In this document: positions 1-5,015 of the stretch, in pieces | Numbering within the stretch: position 1 is the first letter of the stretch | Layout of the letters: every line of letters begins with the position of its first letter | Source of the DNA: Pseudomonadota bacterium | GTDB lineage: Bacteria > Pseudomonadota > Alphaproteobacteria > Rhizobiales > Devosiaceae | Assembly: GCA_023436745.1 (NCBI GenBank) | Contig: JAEZHZ010000324.1 | Location: forward strand, 1-5,015 | Reading direction: 5' to 3' | DNA length: 5,015 nt | Program-made: the position numbers and the translations under genes | Notes under the pieces: model-generated | What the model saw: only the letters and a program-made list of their open reading frames with translations | The model's database searches: none | What the model was told of the DNA's origin: nothing

Positions 1-1
1 C

Positions 2-304
2 CGCTACAGCTCGGTGTTCCCCATCGACATCTTCGCGGCGAACATCCTCGCCTCGTTCCTGCTGGGACTGACCTTCGCCCTCACCCAGTCGAAGGTGGCC
101 TCGGCGAACCTCAACCTATTCATAGCCACCGGCGTGTGCGGCGGCATGTCGACCTTTTCCTCGTTCGTCTACGGCAGCTACTCGGAAATGCTGCGGCCCG
201 GACTGATGCTGGCATCGATCTTCTACATCATTGCCAGCCTGGTCGTCGGGTTTGCCGCAGCCTGGATCGGCGTGCGCATCGCCTCGCGCCCGTCGCAACC
301 CTGA
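2..304 (+). CDS. crcB: CrcB/Fluc fluoride ion channel, 5'-truncated by window edge
   Basis: This is the C-terminal 100 residues of a small membrane protein of the CrcB/Fluc family, dual-topology dimers that export toxic fluoride from the cytoplasm. The reading frame is open from position 2, so the GTG at 14 is an internal codon and the true start lies upstream; about 25-30 residues are missing compared with the usual length of about 125. The conserved membrane Asn is seen at 41-43 (context FAANILASFLLG). The family signature GVCGGMSTFSSF is at 131-166, with both phenylalanines of the fluoride-path 'Phe box' present and Ser replacing the first Thr of the common TTFSTF form. Two hydrophobic segments follow the usual pattern, the last one ending in a short basic tail. 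The stop codon is 13 nt before ureE, so the two are probably co-transcribed. Family assignment is strong; a role in protecting urease from fluoride is inference. Confidence 0.92.
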   Translation, partial: RYSSVFPIDIFAANILASFLLGLTFALTQSKVASANLNLFIATGVCGGMSTFSSFVYGSYSEMLRPGLMLASIFYIIASLVVGFAAAWIGVRIASRPSQP

Positions 305-307
305 TTT

Positions 308-311
308 GGAG
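308..311 (+). promoter_or_regulatory. Shine-Dalgarno site of ureE
   Basis: GGAG lies 6 nt before the ATG at 318, inside the 13-nt gap after crcB. It decides the ureE start: the same frame is open further upstream to 231, but that part overlaps crcB and does not resemble UreE. Confidence 0.8.
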
Positions 312-317
312 ACCAAC

Positions 318-1052
318 ATGATCCTGGTGGAAAGCACCCTCGGAAATCTGCGCGACGCACGCTGGCAGGACCTGGCGAAGGGCGGCAGCGTCGACCTGCT
401 GGTGCTGGAACAGTGGGAGGCGCCGAAGAACCGGCTGCGCAAGGCCAGCGAGGGCGGAATCGAACTGGCGATCGCCCTGCCCCGCTCGCAGCGCCTGCAG
501 GACGGAGACGTGCTCTATCACGACGAGGAAACGGGGGTCATCGTTGCCGCCCGGATCGCGCTGAAGGACGTGCTCGTCATAGAGCTGGCCGACATCGAGA
601 CGCTTCCACCCGCCGAGCTCCTGCGGACCTGCTTCGAACTGGGTCATGCGCTCGGCAACCAGCACTGGCCGGCAGTCATCAAGGGCACCACCGTCTACGT
701 GCCGCTCTCGGTGGACCACAAGGTGATGTCCTCGGTGATGCGCACGCACGCCTTCAAGCACATCCAGACCCGCTTCGTGCCCGGCGAGGAAGTTGCCGCC
801 AAGCTCGACGCCAGCGAGGTGCGCCTGCTCTTTGCTGGCGCCGATGCAACGCCCCACCACCATCACGAGGGCGGTGACCATGCCCACGAACACGGAAACG
901 GCCACCCTCACAGCCACTCCCATGACGATGGCGAGCACTGGCACGAGCACGACAATGAGGACGAGCACGACGCCGGGCTGGGCGCGGCGCCGCATGCCCA
1001 CAAGCACACCCATGCCCACAGCCATCCTCATCACCACGGGGGCAAGGGATGA
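318..1052 (+). CDS. ureE: Urease accessory protein UreE, nickel chaperone with long His-rich tail
   Basis: UreE is a cytoplasmic homodimeric metallochaperone that binds Ni(II) and passes it to UreG for urease activation. The protein has 244 residues; UreE is more often about 150-160. Residues 1-90 form the N-terminal UreE domain, with the usual dGDvLyhdee-type stretch around residues 68-75. Residues 95-175 form the metal-binding domain: the motif GNQH puts His116 where the dimer-interface nickel His of Klebsiella UreE (His96) lies, and His134 in VDHKV matches a second metal-binding His there. Residues 180-240 are a His-rich tail with 24 His in 61 residues, in two blocks (180-217 and 226-240) separated by DAGLGAAP, with Asp/Glu mixed into the first. 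The tail probably stores or buffers nickel or related metals. The gene starts 13 nt after crcB and its stop overlaps the ureF start (ATGA). Confidence 0.97.
   Translation: MILVESTLGNLRDARWQDLAKGGSVDLLVLEQWEAPKNRLRKASEGGIELAIALPRSQRLQDGDVLYHDEETGVIVAARIALKDVLVIELADIETLPPAELLRTCFELGHALGNQHWPAVIKGTTVYVPLSVDHKVMSSVMRTHAFKHIQTRFVPGEEVAAKLDASEVRLLFAGADATPHHHHEGGDHAHEHGNGHPHSHSHDDGEHWHEHDNEDEHDAGLGAAPHAHKHTHAHSHPHHHGGKG
879..1020 (+). repeat. Short imperfect repeats coding the UreE His-rich tail
   Basis: CATGCCCACA occurs at 993-1002 and 1011-1020 (18 nt apart), and CATGCCCAC also at 879-887. All three copies are in the same frame and encode His-Ala-His. CACGAGCACGAC-like units near 940-971 add a second repeat type. 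In-frame repeats of this sort can change tail length by slippage or recombination. They may equally just reflect selection for histidine codons. Confidence 0.55.
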
Positions 1053-1771
1053 AGCCGCGCCCCAAGCACAACCACCCCGACAGCTCGGCGATGCTGCATC
1101 TCGCGCGGCTGATGCAGCTGTCGGATTCTACGCTACCGATCGGCTCCTTCGCGTTCTCGAACGGCCTCGAATCCGCGGTGCAGACCGGGATCGTCGCCGA
1201 TACCGACAGCCTCCGCAGCTATGTGGAACTGATCCTGCGCCAGAGTTCGCGCATGGATGGCGTGGCGCTGCTGCATGCGCACCGCGCCGCCCGCGCCGGT
1301 GACTACGAGCGCATTCTCGAAATCGATGCCGAGCTCTACTGCCGGCGGGTGGGCGAAGAGCAGCAGCTGATGCTGACCCGCGTCGGCAAGAAGTTCGGCG
1401 AGCTTGCCAACGAGATCATGCCCGGCCCCCTGCTGTCGCTGTGGCTCGCCGACATCAAGGCGAACGCGACCCCCGGCTGCCTGCCGGTCAGCCACGCCGT
1501 GACCCTCGCCTATGCCGGGGTCGACGAGGCGGAAGCGTTCGTGATGCAGCACTATGCGCTGGCATCCATGGTGCTGAGCGCCGCGCTGCGATTGATGCGC
1601 ATCGACCATCTCGACACCCAGCGCATCCTGTTCGCCGCACAAGCCCGCGTCGAAGCCGACTACGAGGCTGTGAAGGACCACGCCCTCGAGGAAATGGCCT
1701 CCTTCGCGCCGATGCTCGACGTGCTCGTTGCCCACCACACCACCACCCATGTCCACCTGTTCATGAACTGA
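1049..1771 (+). CDS. ureF: Urease accessory protein UreF
   Basis: UreF is an all-helical cytoplasmic protein that bridges UreD and UreG in the urease activation complex and helps control UreG GTP hydrolysis and nickel transfer. The 240 residues match the usual length. The family hallmark is at residues 29-41 (LPIGSFAFSNGLE), preceded by the LxxLMQLSDS helix. The conserved C-terminal helix region is recognisable around EEMASFAPMLDVL, but the ending HVHLFMN differs from the SRLF-type ending common in UreF. The middle GCLPVSHAVTLAYAGV also departs from the usual (H)FPVxxG form, so this looks like a divergent branch. ATG 1049 overlaps the ureE stop and follows a purine-rich GGGGGCAAGGG, which favours translational coupling. 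Homology proper begins near the in-frame ATG at 1091, a possible alternative start that lacks a good Shine-Dalgarno site. Confidence 0.95.
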   Translation: MKPRPKHNHPDSSAMLHLARLMQLSDSTLPIGSFAFSNGLESAVQTGIVADTDSLRSYVELILRQSSRMDGVALLHAHRAARAGDYERILEIDAELYCRRVGEEQQLMLTRVGKKFGELANEIMPGPLLSLWLADIKANATPGCLPVSHAVTLAYAGVDEAEAFVMQHYALASMVLSAALRLMRIDHLDTQRILFAAQARVEADYEAVKDHALEEMASFAPMLDVLVAHHTTTHVHLFMN

Positions 1772-1774
1772 GGA
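1770..1774 (+). promoter_or_regulatory. Shine-Dalgarno site of ureG, overlapping ureF stop
   Basis: GAGGA overlaps the TGA stop of ureF. It is 3 nt before ATG 1778 but 6 nt before the adjacent ATG 1781. Spacing therefore favours initiation at 1781, which would remove one Met from UreG. Confidence 0.65.
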
Positions 1775-1777
1775 ACG

Positions 1778-2428
1778 ATGATGAAAAGGATCACACGTAT
1801 CGGCATCGGCGGGCCTGTCGGCTCAGGCAAGACCGCCGTCATCGAGGCCATCACCCCGCGCCTCATCGATCTCGGCATCAGGCCGCTCATCATCACCAAT
1901 GACGTGGTGACCACCGAGGATGCCAAGCAGGTCCGCCGCACGCTGAACGGCATTCTGGTCGAAGAGAAGATCGTGGGCGTCGAGACCGGCGCCTGCCCGC
2001 ACACCGCCGTGCGGGAAGACCCCTCGATGAACATCGCCGCGGTCGAGGAACTGGAAGGCAAGTACCCCGACAGCGACGTGATCCTGATCGAGTCCGGCGG
2101 GGACAACCTGACCCTCACCTTCAGCCCGGCCCTGGCCGACTTCTACATCTACGTGATCGACGTGGCAGCGGGCGACAAGATCCCGCGCAAGAACGGCGCC
2201 GGGGTCTGCCAGTCCGACATCCTGGTGATCAACAAGAAGGACCTGGCGCCCTATGTCGGCGCGAGCCTGGACGTGATGGACCGGGACTCCAAGCTCATGC
2301 GCGGCAAGAAGCCCTTCATCTTCACCAACTGCAAGACCGGAGAGGGTGTCGACACGCTCATCGACATGATCCTCGACATGGCCCTGTTCGACGTGAAGGT
2401 GAACCCGCGCGTGCCGGCGGAGGCATAG
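1778..2428 (+). CDS. ureG: Urease accessory GTPase UreG
   Basis: UreG is the SIMIBI-class GTPase that receives nickel from UreE, dimerises with GTP, and drives nickel insertion into apo-urease through UreF and UreD. It has 216 residues, close to the usual 200-210. All core motifs are visible: P-loop GPVGSGKT at residues 12-19, the ITNDVVTTEDA switch region after it, the metal-binding CPH motif at 73-75 (context ETGACPHTAVRED), ESGGDNL at 105-111, and the guanine-specificity motif NKKD at 152-155. Nothing essential is missing. The Ala before CPH (many UreG have Gly) and the stretch EDAKQVRRTL resemble, from memory, UreG2 of Brucella-type second ureases. The gene lies 6 nt after ureF and 2 nt before ureD. 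The start may be ATG 1781 rather than 1778 on Shine-Dalgarno spacing. Confidence 0.98.
   Translation: MMKRITRIGIGGPVGSGKTAVIEAITPRLIDLGIRPLIITNDVVTTEDAKQVRRTLNGILVEEKIVGVETGACPHTAVREDPSMNIAAVEELEGKYPDSDVILIESGGDNLTLTFSPALADFYIYVIDVAAGDKIPRKNGAGVCQSDILVINKKDLAPYVGASLDVMDRDSKLMRGKKPFIFTNCKTGEGVDTLIDMILDMALFDVKVNPRVPAEA
2419..2423 (+). promoter_or_regulatory. Shine-Dalgarno site of ureD inside the ureG end
   Basis: A full GGAGG sits in the last codons of ureG with a 7-nt spacer to ATG 2431. It supports that start and coupled ureG-ureD translation. Confidence 0.8.
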
Positions 2429-2430
2429 CC

Positions 2431-3366
2431 ATGACCCTGCACGCGCAGCTCGATCACCTCGACGCCGCGCGTGAACTGCGCGGGTTCCAGACCGAACCCG
2501 CGCAGATGCGGGCCGGTGCCTCCGGCAAGGTTGGAGAACTGCGCCTCGGCTTCAGCATGCGCAACGGCCGCTCGGTCCTCAGCGACCTCTACCGCGTGGC
2601 GCCCCTGCTGGTGCAGCGAGCGCTGTACTGGGACGAGGCCATGCCGGAGCTGCCGATCTGCGCGATCATCTCGGTCGGCGGCGGCATCCTGCAGGGGGAC
2701 CGGTACAAGATCGACATCAGGGTCGGCGAAGGCGCCTGTGCCCATGTCAGCTCGCAAAGCGCCAACCGCATCCATCAGATGGACGCGAACTACGCCTCGC
2801 AGCACCAGACGGTGCAAGTCGAGAGCGGCGCCTATCTGGAATACCTGCCGGACTTCACCATCGCCTATCGCGACTCCCGCTTCATCAACCAGACCGAGGT
2901 CGTGATCGCACCGGATGCGACGCTGCTCTACGGCGAAATGCTGCTGGCGGGCCGCAAGCACCATCATCCGGAGGAGCGGTTCGGCCTCGATGTCCTCTCG
3001 GTGGCGGTAACGGCACGCCGGGACGACGGGAAGAAGATCTTTGCCGAGAAGATCCTGATCGAGAAGGACGACCCGACGATCGACGATCCAGCGGTGATGG
3101 GCGGGTTCGACGCGCTGGCCAACATCATGTGCCTTACCCCGCCAGCGGTGGCGGACCGGATCAAGGAACGGTTCGAGACCCACTTTCCCGAAGCGCCGCG
3201 CCGATCGGCGGCGGGCGTCAGCCGCCTGCCCAACGGTGCCGGGCTGATGCTGCGCGCCGTTGGCGTGGAAACCTACGACGTGCGCGCTCAGGTGCGCCGC
3301 TTCTGGCGCATCGTCCGGGAGGAAGCGCGCGGGCGCACCTTGCCAGAAGCATTCCTGTGGGGCTGA
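2431..3366 (+). CDS. ureD: Urease accessory protein UreD (UreH)
   Basis: UreD is the scaffold that contacts apo-urease directly; nickel is thought to pass from UreG through a tunnel in UreD to the active site. The 311 residues are slightly longer than the usual 270-290, mostly from an N-terminal extension. The body begins at GKVGELRLGF. Family signatures follow in order: GGGILQGD at residues 83-90, then SQSANRIHQM, YLEYLPDFTIAYRDSRF, and the GR-containing segment at 174-175. The C-terminal WRIVREEARGRTLPEAFLW matches the family's end. The usual GR(R)xRGE segment is here GRKHHHPEERF, giving three consecutive His at 177-179, a possible metal or proton contact or simply divergence. Placing ureD last (E-F-G-D) and next to a urea channel fits second-urease operons rather than the classic ureDABCEFG order. 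Confidence 0.96.
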   Translation: MTLHAQLDHLDAARELRGFQTEPAQMRAGASGKVGELRLGFSMRNGRSVLSDLYRVAPLLVQRALYWDEAMPELPICAIISVGGGILQGDRYKIDIRVGEGACAHVSSQSANRIHQMDANYASQHQTVQVESGAYLEYLPDFTIAYRDSRFINQTEVVIAPDATLLYGEMLLAGRKHHHPEERFGLDVLSVAVTARRDDGKKIFAEKILIEKDDPTIDDPAVMGGFDALANIMCLTPPAVADRIKERFETHFPEAPRRSAAGVSRLPNGAGLMLRAVGVETYDVRAQVRRFWRIVREEARGRTLPEAFLWG

Positions 3367-3370
3367 CGCC

Positions 3371-3375
3371 GGAGG
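3371..3375 (+). promoter_or_regulatory. Shine-Dalgarno site of the urea channel gene
   Basis: GGAGG lies 5 nt before ATG 3381 in the 14-nt gap after ureD. It fixes this start; the frame is open back to 3129 but that part lies within ureD and does not resemble a transporter. Confidence 0.82.
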
Positions 3376-3380
3376 CGCAG

Positions 3381-4400
3381 ATGGAAAAGAACGACAACTT
3401 CATTCTTCAGGCGTTGAAAGGCACGAGCCAGGTGTTCTTCATGGAGAACGCCATCACCGGCGTGCTATTCTTCGTGGCCATGGCCGTGGCGTCCTATGTC
3501 TCGGGGAACTGGGCCACAACCATCGGCGCCGCGCTCGGAGTGATCGTGGCGACCGCCACCGCCCACCTGATCGGCGGCGACAAGCCGTCCATCAACTCCG
3601 GCCTCTATGGCTTCAACGGCGTGCTGGTTGGGGCCGCCCTGCCGACTTTCATCGCGGCGGCACCGCTGCTGTGGGTGTACATCATCATCGGGGCGGCCGC
3701 GAGCACGGTCATTACCGCCGCCTTCAGCGCCACACTGACGGCGAAGTGGGGCATACCCGGCTCGACCGGTCCGTTCGTCCTTACCGGCTGGCTGATGGTG
3801 GCAGGGGCCTATTCCTTCGGCTGCCTCGACGTGACGGGGGAAACGGCGAAGCTTCCCACCGACTACGTCCAGGGACTGGCCGCGCTGCCGGCGCCGCTGG
3901 AACTGGGTGAAATCTTCTTCCGCAACATCGCCCAGGTCTACCTGCTGGATAGCTGGATCAGCGGCGTCATCATCCTGATCGGCATATTCATCGCCTCGAT
4001 CCCAGCGGGGATCGCCGCTGCGGCCGGCTCGGTCGTGGCGCTCATCGTGGCACTCGGCATGGGGGCCGATCCGAAGGTGGTGTCCGAGGGCCTCTATGGC
4101 TTCAGCCCCGTGCTCACGGCGATGGCGGTTTCGGTCATCTTCCTCAAGCCGAGCCCGCGCATCATCGCCTATGCGCTGCTTGCCACGGTGGTGACGGTGT
4201 TCGTGCAGGCGGCCATGGATGTGTTCGTTGCACCGGTCGGCGTACCGTCCTTCACCGCGCCCTATGTGCTCACGATGTACCTGTTCATCGCGCCGAAAGC
4301 GATGCTCGCCCCCCACCCGCATGCGCCCGTCAACGGTCACATGCTGACTTCGGACACCACGAGCGCGCCGCCCCGCCCGGCAGCGGCCCCACCAACCTGA
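3381..4400 (+). CDS. ureT: UT-family (SLC14-like) urea channel
   Basis: This 339-residue inner-membrane protein belongs to the urea transporter (UT) family, trimeric channels for passive urea flow related to vertebrate UT-A/UT-B and to bacterial UTs. The family's internal duplication is clear. The first half has QVFFMENAITGV (17-28), GLYGFN (74-79) and an LP-box-like IPGSTGPF (125-132). The second half has QVYLLDSWISGV (185-196), GLYGF (237-241) and VPSFTAPY (288-295). Thr129 and Thr292 occupy the LP-box Thr positions that line the urea pore. Hydrophobicity suggests about ten membrane segments. The last 30 or so residues form a Pro/Ala/Thr-rich tail with HPH, probably cytoplasmic and not part of the channel core. 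The gene follows ureD by 14 nt, so urea entry and urease maturation are likely co-expressed. The symbol follows Brucella usage and is less certain than the family. Confidence 0.93.
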   Translation: MEKNDNFILQALKGTSQVFFMENAITGVLFFVAMAVASYVSGNWATTIGAALGVIVATATAHLIGGDKPSINSGLYGFNGVLVGAALPTFIAAAPLLWVYIIIGAAASTVITAAFSATLTAKWGIPGSTGPFVLTGWLMVAGAYSFGCLDVTGETAKLPTDYVQGLAALPAPLELGEIFFRNIAQVYLLDSWISGVIILIGIFIASIPAGIAAAAGSVVALIVALGMGADPKVVSEGLYGFSPVLTAMAVSVIFLKPSPRIIAYALLATVVTVFVQAAMDVFVAPVGVPSFTAPYVLTMYLFIAPKAMLAPHPHAPVNGHMLTSDTTSAPPRPAAAPPT

Positions 4401-4408
4401 CGTCGTTC

Positions 4409-4435
4409 GCCGGGGACGCTCGATGCGCCCCCGGC
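4409..4435 (+). terminator. GC-rich hairpin 1 after the urea channel gene
   Basis: GCCGGGG (4409-4415) pairs with CCCCGGC (4429-4435). Above an A-C mismatch, CGC (4417-4419) pairs with GCG (4425-4427), leaving the 5-nt loop TCGAT. This is a 10-bp stem with one mismatch, starting 9 nt after the stop codon. No T-run follows, so it is not a standard intrinsic terminator. It could be a Rho-assisted end, an mRNA 3'-end stabiliser or part of an attenuator. Confidence 0.45.
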
Positions 4436-4439
4436 CTCC

Positions 4440-4461
4440 ACCGGGGCGCAGACGCCCCGGT
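4440..4461 (+). terminator. GC-rich hairpin 2, perfect 9-bp stem
   Basis: ACCGGGGCG (4440-4448) is perfectly complementary to CGCCCCGGT (4453-4461) with a CAGA loop. No T-run follows. It lies 4 nt after hairpin 1 and can form at the same time. Its left arm can instead pair with 4424-4434. A role in ending or attenuating transcription before amtB is possible but unproven. Confidence 0.5.
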
Positions 4462-4505
4462 TCCAGAGACTGCCCCGAGCCGCCGCCAGGTCTACTGGCC
4501 AACCG

Positions 4506-4511
4506 AAGGAG
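4506..4511 (+). promoter_or_regulatory. Shine-Dalgarno site of amtB
   Basis: AAGGAG lies 6 nt before ATG 4518. The strong match fixes the amtB start. Confidence 0.85.
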
Positions 4512-4517
4512 ACAGCG

Positions 4518-5015
4518 ATGCCAGCCATCAACGCCGGAGACACAGCCTTCATCCTGCTCTGTACCGCGCTCGTCCTCATGATGACGCCGGCACTCGCCCT
4601 CTTCTACGGCGGCCTGGTCAGGCAGCGCGACATGCTCTCGGTGATGATCCAGAACTTCGTGTGCATCGGGGTGGTCGGGATCATCTGGGTGTTCGGCGGG
4701 TTCAGCCTTGCATTCGGGCCTGACATCGGCGGCATCATCGGCAGCATCGCGCCCTATTTCGGCATGTACCACGTGGGTGTGGACCCCAACCCCGCCTTCG
4801 CCGCCAACGTGCCGTTCATCCTGGTGTTCGCCTACCAGATGATGTTCGCCATCATCACGCCGGCGTTGATGACCGGCGCTTTCGTCGGCCGGATCCGCTT
4901 CGCCGCCTATCTCCTCTTCGTCGCCTGCTGGACCATTCTCGTCTATCTGCCGGCGGCCCACTGGATCTGGGGTGGCGGGTTCCTCTCCAAGGTGGGGGTT
5001 GTCGATTTTGCGGGG
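4518..5015 (+). CDS. amtB: Ammonium transporter AmtB, 3'-truncated by window edge
   Basis: This is the first 166 residues of an Amt/MEP/Rh-family ammonium transporter, a trimeric inner-membrane protein; the full family length is about 400-430, so over half lies beyond the window. The hallmark ALFYGGLVR closes the first membrane segment. Phe110 (in YQMMFAIIT), Trp151 (in AHWIWGGG) and Asp163 (in VDFAG) have the same 41- and 12-residue spacings as Phe107, Trp148 and Asp160 of the E. coli AmtB pore and recruitment site, so the visible key residues are intact. Unlike E. coli AmtB there is no separate cleavable signal peptide: the protein enters its first membrane segment after about nine residues. 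No glnK lies directly upstream; instead a urease operon does, so a role in retaining or moving ammonium from urea is likely. Regulation by a PII protein cannot be judged, because the C-terminal tail is not visible. Confidence 0.97.
   Translation, partial: MPAINAGDTAFILLCTALVLMMTPALALFYGGLVRQRDMLSVMIQNFVCIGVVGIIWVFGGFSLAFGPDIGGIIGSIAPYFGMYHVGVDPNPAFAANVPFILVFAYQMMFAIITPALMTGAFVGRIRFAAYLLFVACWTILVYLPAAHWIWGGGFLSKVGVVDFAG

Larger units (their letters stand above)
4401..4517 (+). other. Intergenic region before amtB with tandem GC hairpins
   Basis: This 117-nt gap is the only substantial non-coding stretch in the window. It holds two tandem inverted repeats (4409-4435 and 4440-4461) and the amtB Shine-Dalgarno site. 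I see no convincing sigma70 -35/-10 pair and no sigma54 TGGCAC-N5-TTGCA promoter, so amtB may be read from upstream or from a promoter not recognisable by eye. Confidence 0.7.

Noticed and set aside
231..317. Longer ureE reading from an upstream start
   Set aside because: The extension lies inside crcB, is not UreE-like, and the Shine-Dalgarno site at 308-311 points to ATG 318.
228..1037. Open frame on the - strand opposite ureE
   Set aside because: It is the complement of ureE; its Val/Met-rich start is the antisense of the His-rich tail. No family resemblance was seen.
2251..3183. Open frame on the - strand opposite ureG and ureD
   Set aside because: It crosses a gene boundary on the other strand and encodes an Arg/His/Asp/Val-rich string with no recognisable motif. 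The + strand genes explain the region fully.
3129..3380. Longer urea channel reading starting inside ureD
   Set aside because: The added residues are Arg/Pro/Gly-rich shadow sequence of ureD; GGAGG at 3371-3375 points to ATG 3381.
4409..4461. Standard intrinsic terminator
   Set aside because: The stems are good but no T-run follows either of them, so a classical Rho-independent terminator is not supported; kept only as low-confidence hairpins.
4461..4517. Possible sigma54 or sigma70 promoter for amtB (TTCCAG, TCTACT, CTGGCC elements)
   Set aside because: Spacing and sequence match neither consensus: there is no TTGC at the -12 position after TGGC, and the TTCCAG to TCTACT distance is too long for -35/-10.
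3465..4961. Very long open frame on the - strand (498 codons) opposite the urea channel gene and amtB
   Set aside because: It spans two well-supported genes and the hairpin gap. Its translation is a low-complexity, Arg/His/Asp/Glu-rich string typical of the antisense of GC-rich membrane-protein genes, with no recognisable domain.

Overview
The window is a compact, one-strand (+) stretch of a urease operon from a high-GC bacterium (G+C roughly 60-65 % by eye). The GC-biased third codon positions, tight gene packing and protein types suggest a proteobacterium, but lineage cannot be fixed from the sequence. The UreG sequence and the order E-F-G-D followed by a urea channel recall, from memory, the second urease operon (ure2) of Brucella and relatives.

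Layout. Positions 2-304 hold the C-terminal part of a CrcB/Fluc fluoride channel whose start lies upstream of the window. After 13 nt comes ureE (318-1052) with a very long His-rich tail, then ureF (1049-1771, ATGA overlap), ureG (1778-2428, 6-nt gap), ureD (2431-3366, 2-nt gap) and a UT-family (SLC14-like) urea channel gene (3381-4400, 14-nt gap). A 117-nt non-coding gap (4401-4517) contains tandem GC-rich hairpins that can also form a competing structure. The 5' part of an amtB ammonium transporter gene (4518 to the window end) follows. No tRNA, rRNA, CRISPR, insertion sequence or transposase was seen.

How the genes work together. UreE delivers Ni(II) to the GTPase UreG. UreG, UreF and UreD form the complex that inserts nickel into apo-urease; the structural genes ureABC are not in the window and are presumably upstream. 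The UT channel lets urea into the cell, and AmtB handles the ammonium/ammonia that urea hydrolysis yields. The fluoride channel fits the same theme, because fluoride inhibits urease by binding at its nickel centre, but that link is inference. Overlaps and short gaps make crcB-ureE-ureF-ureG-ureD-UT a likely single transcript; amtB may be separately controlled.

Most of the window is a recognisable system. The less ordinary points are the fluoride channel inside the operon, the 61-residue His-rich region of UreE, the competing hairpins before amtB, and signs that UreF and UreD belong to a divergent branch of their families. I did not find evidence for a wholly new system.
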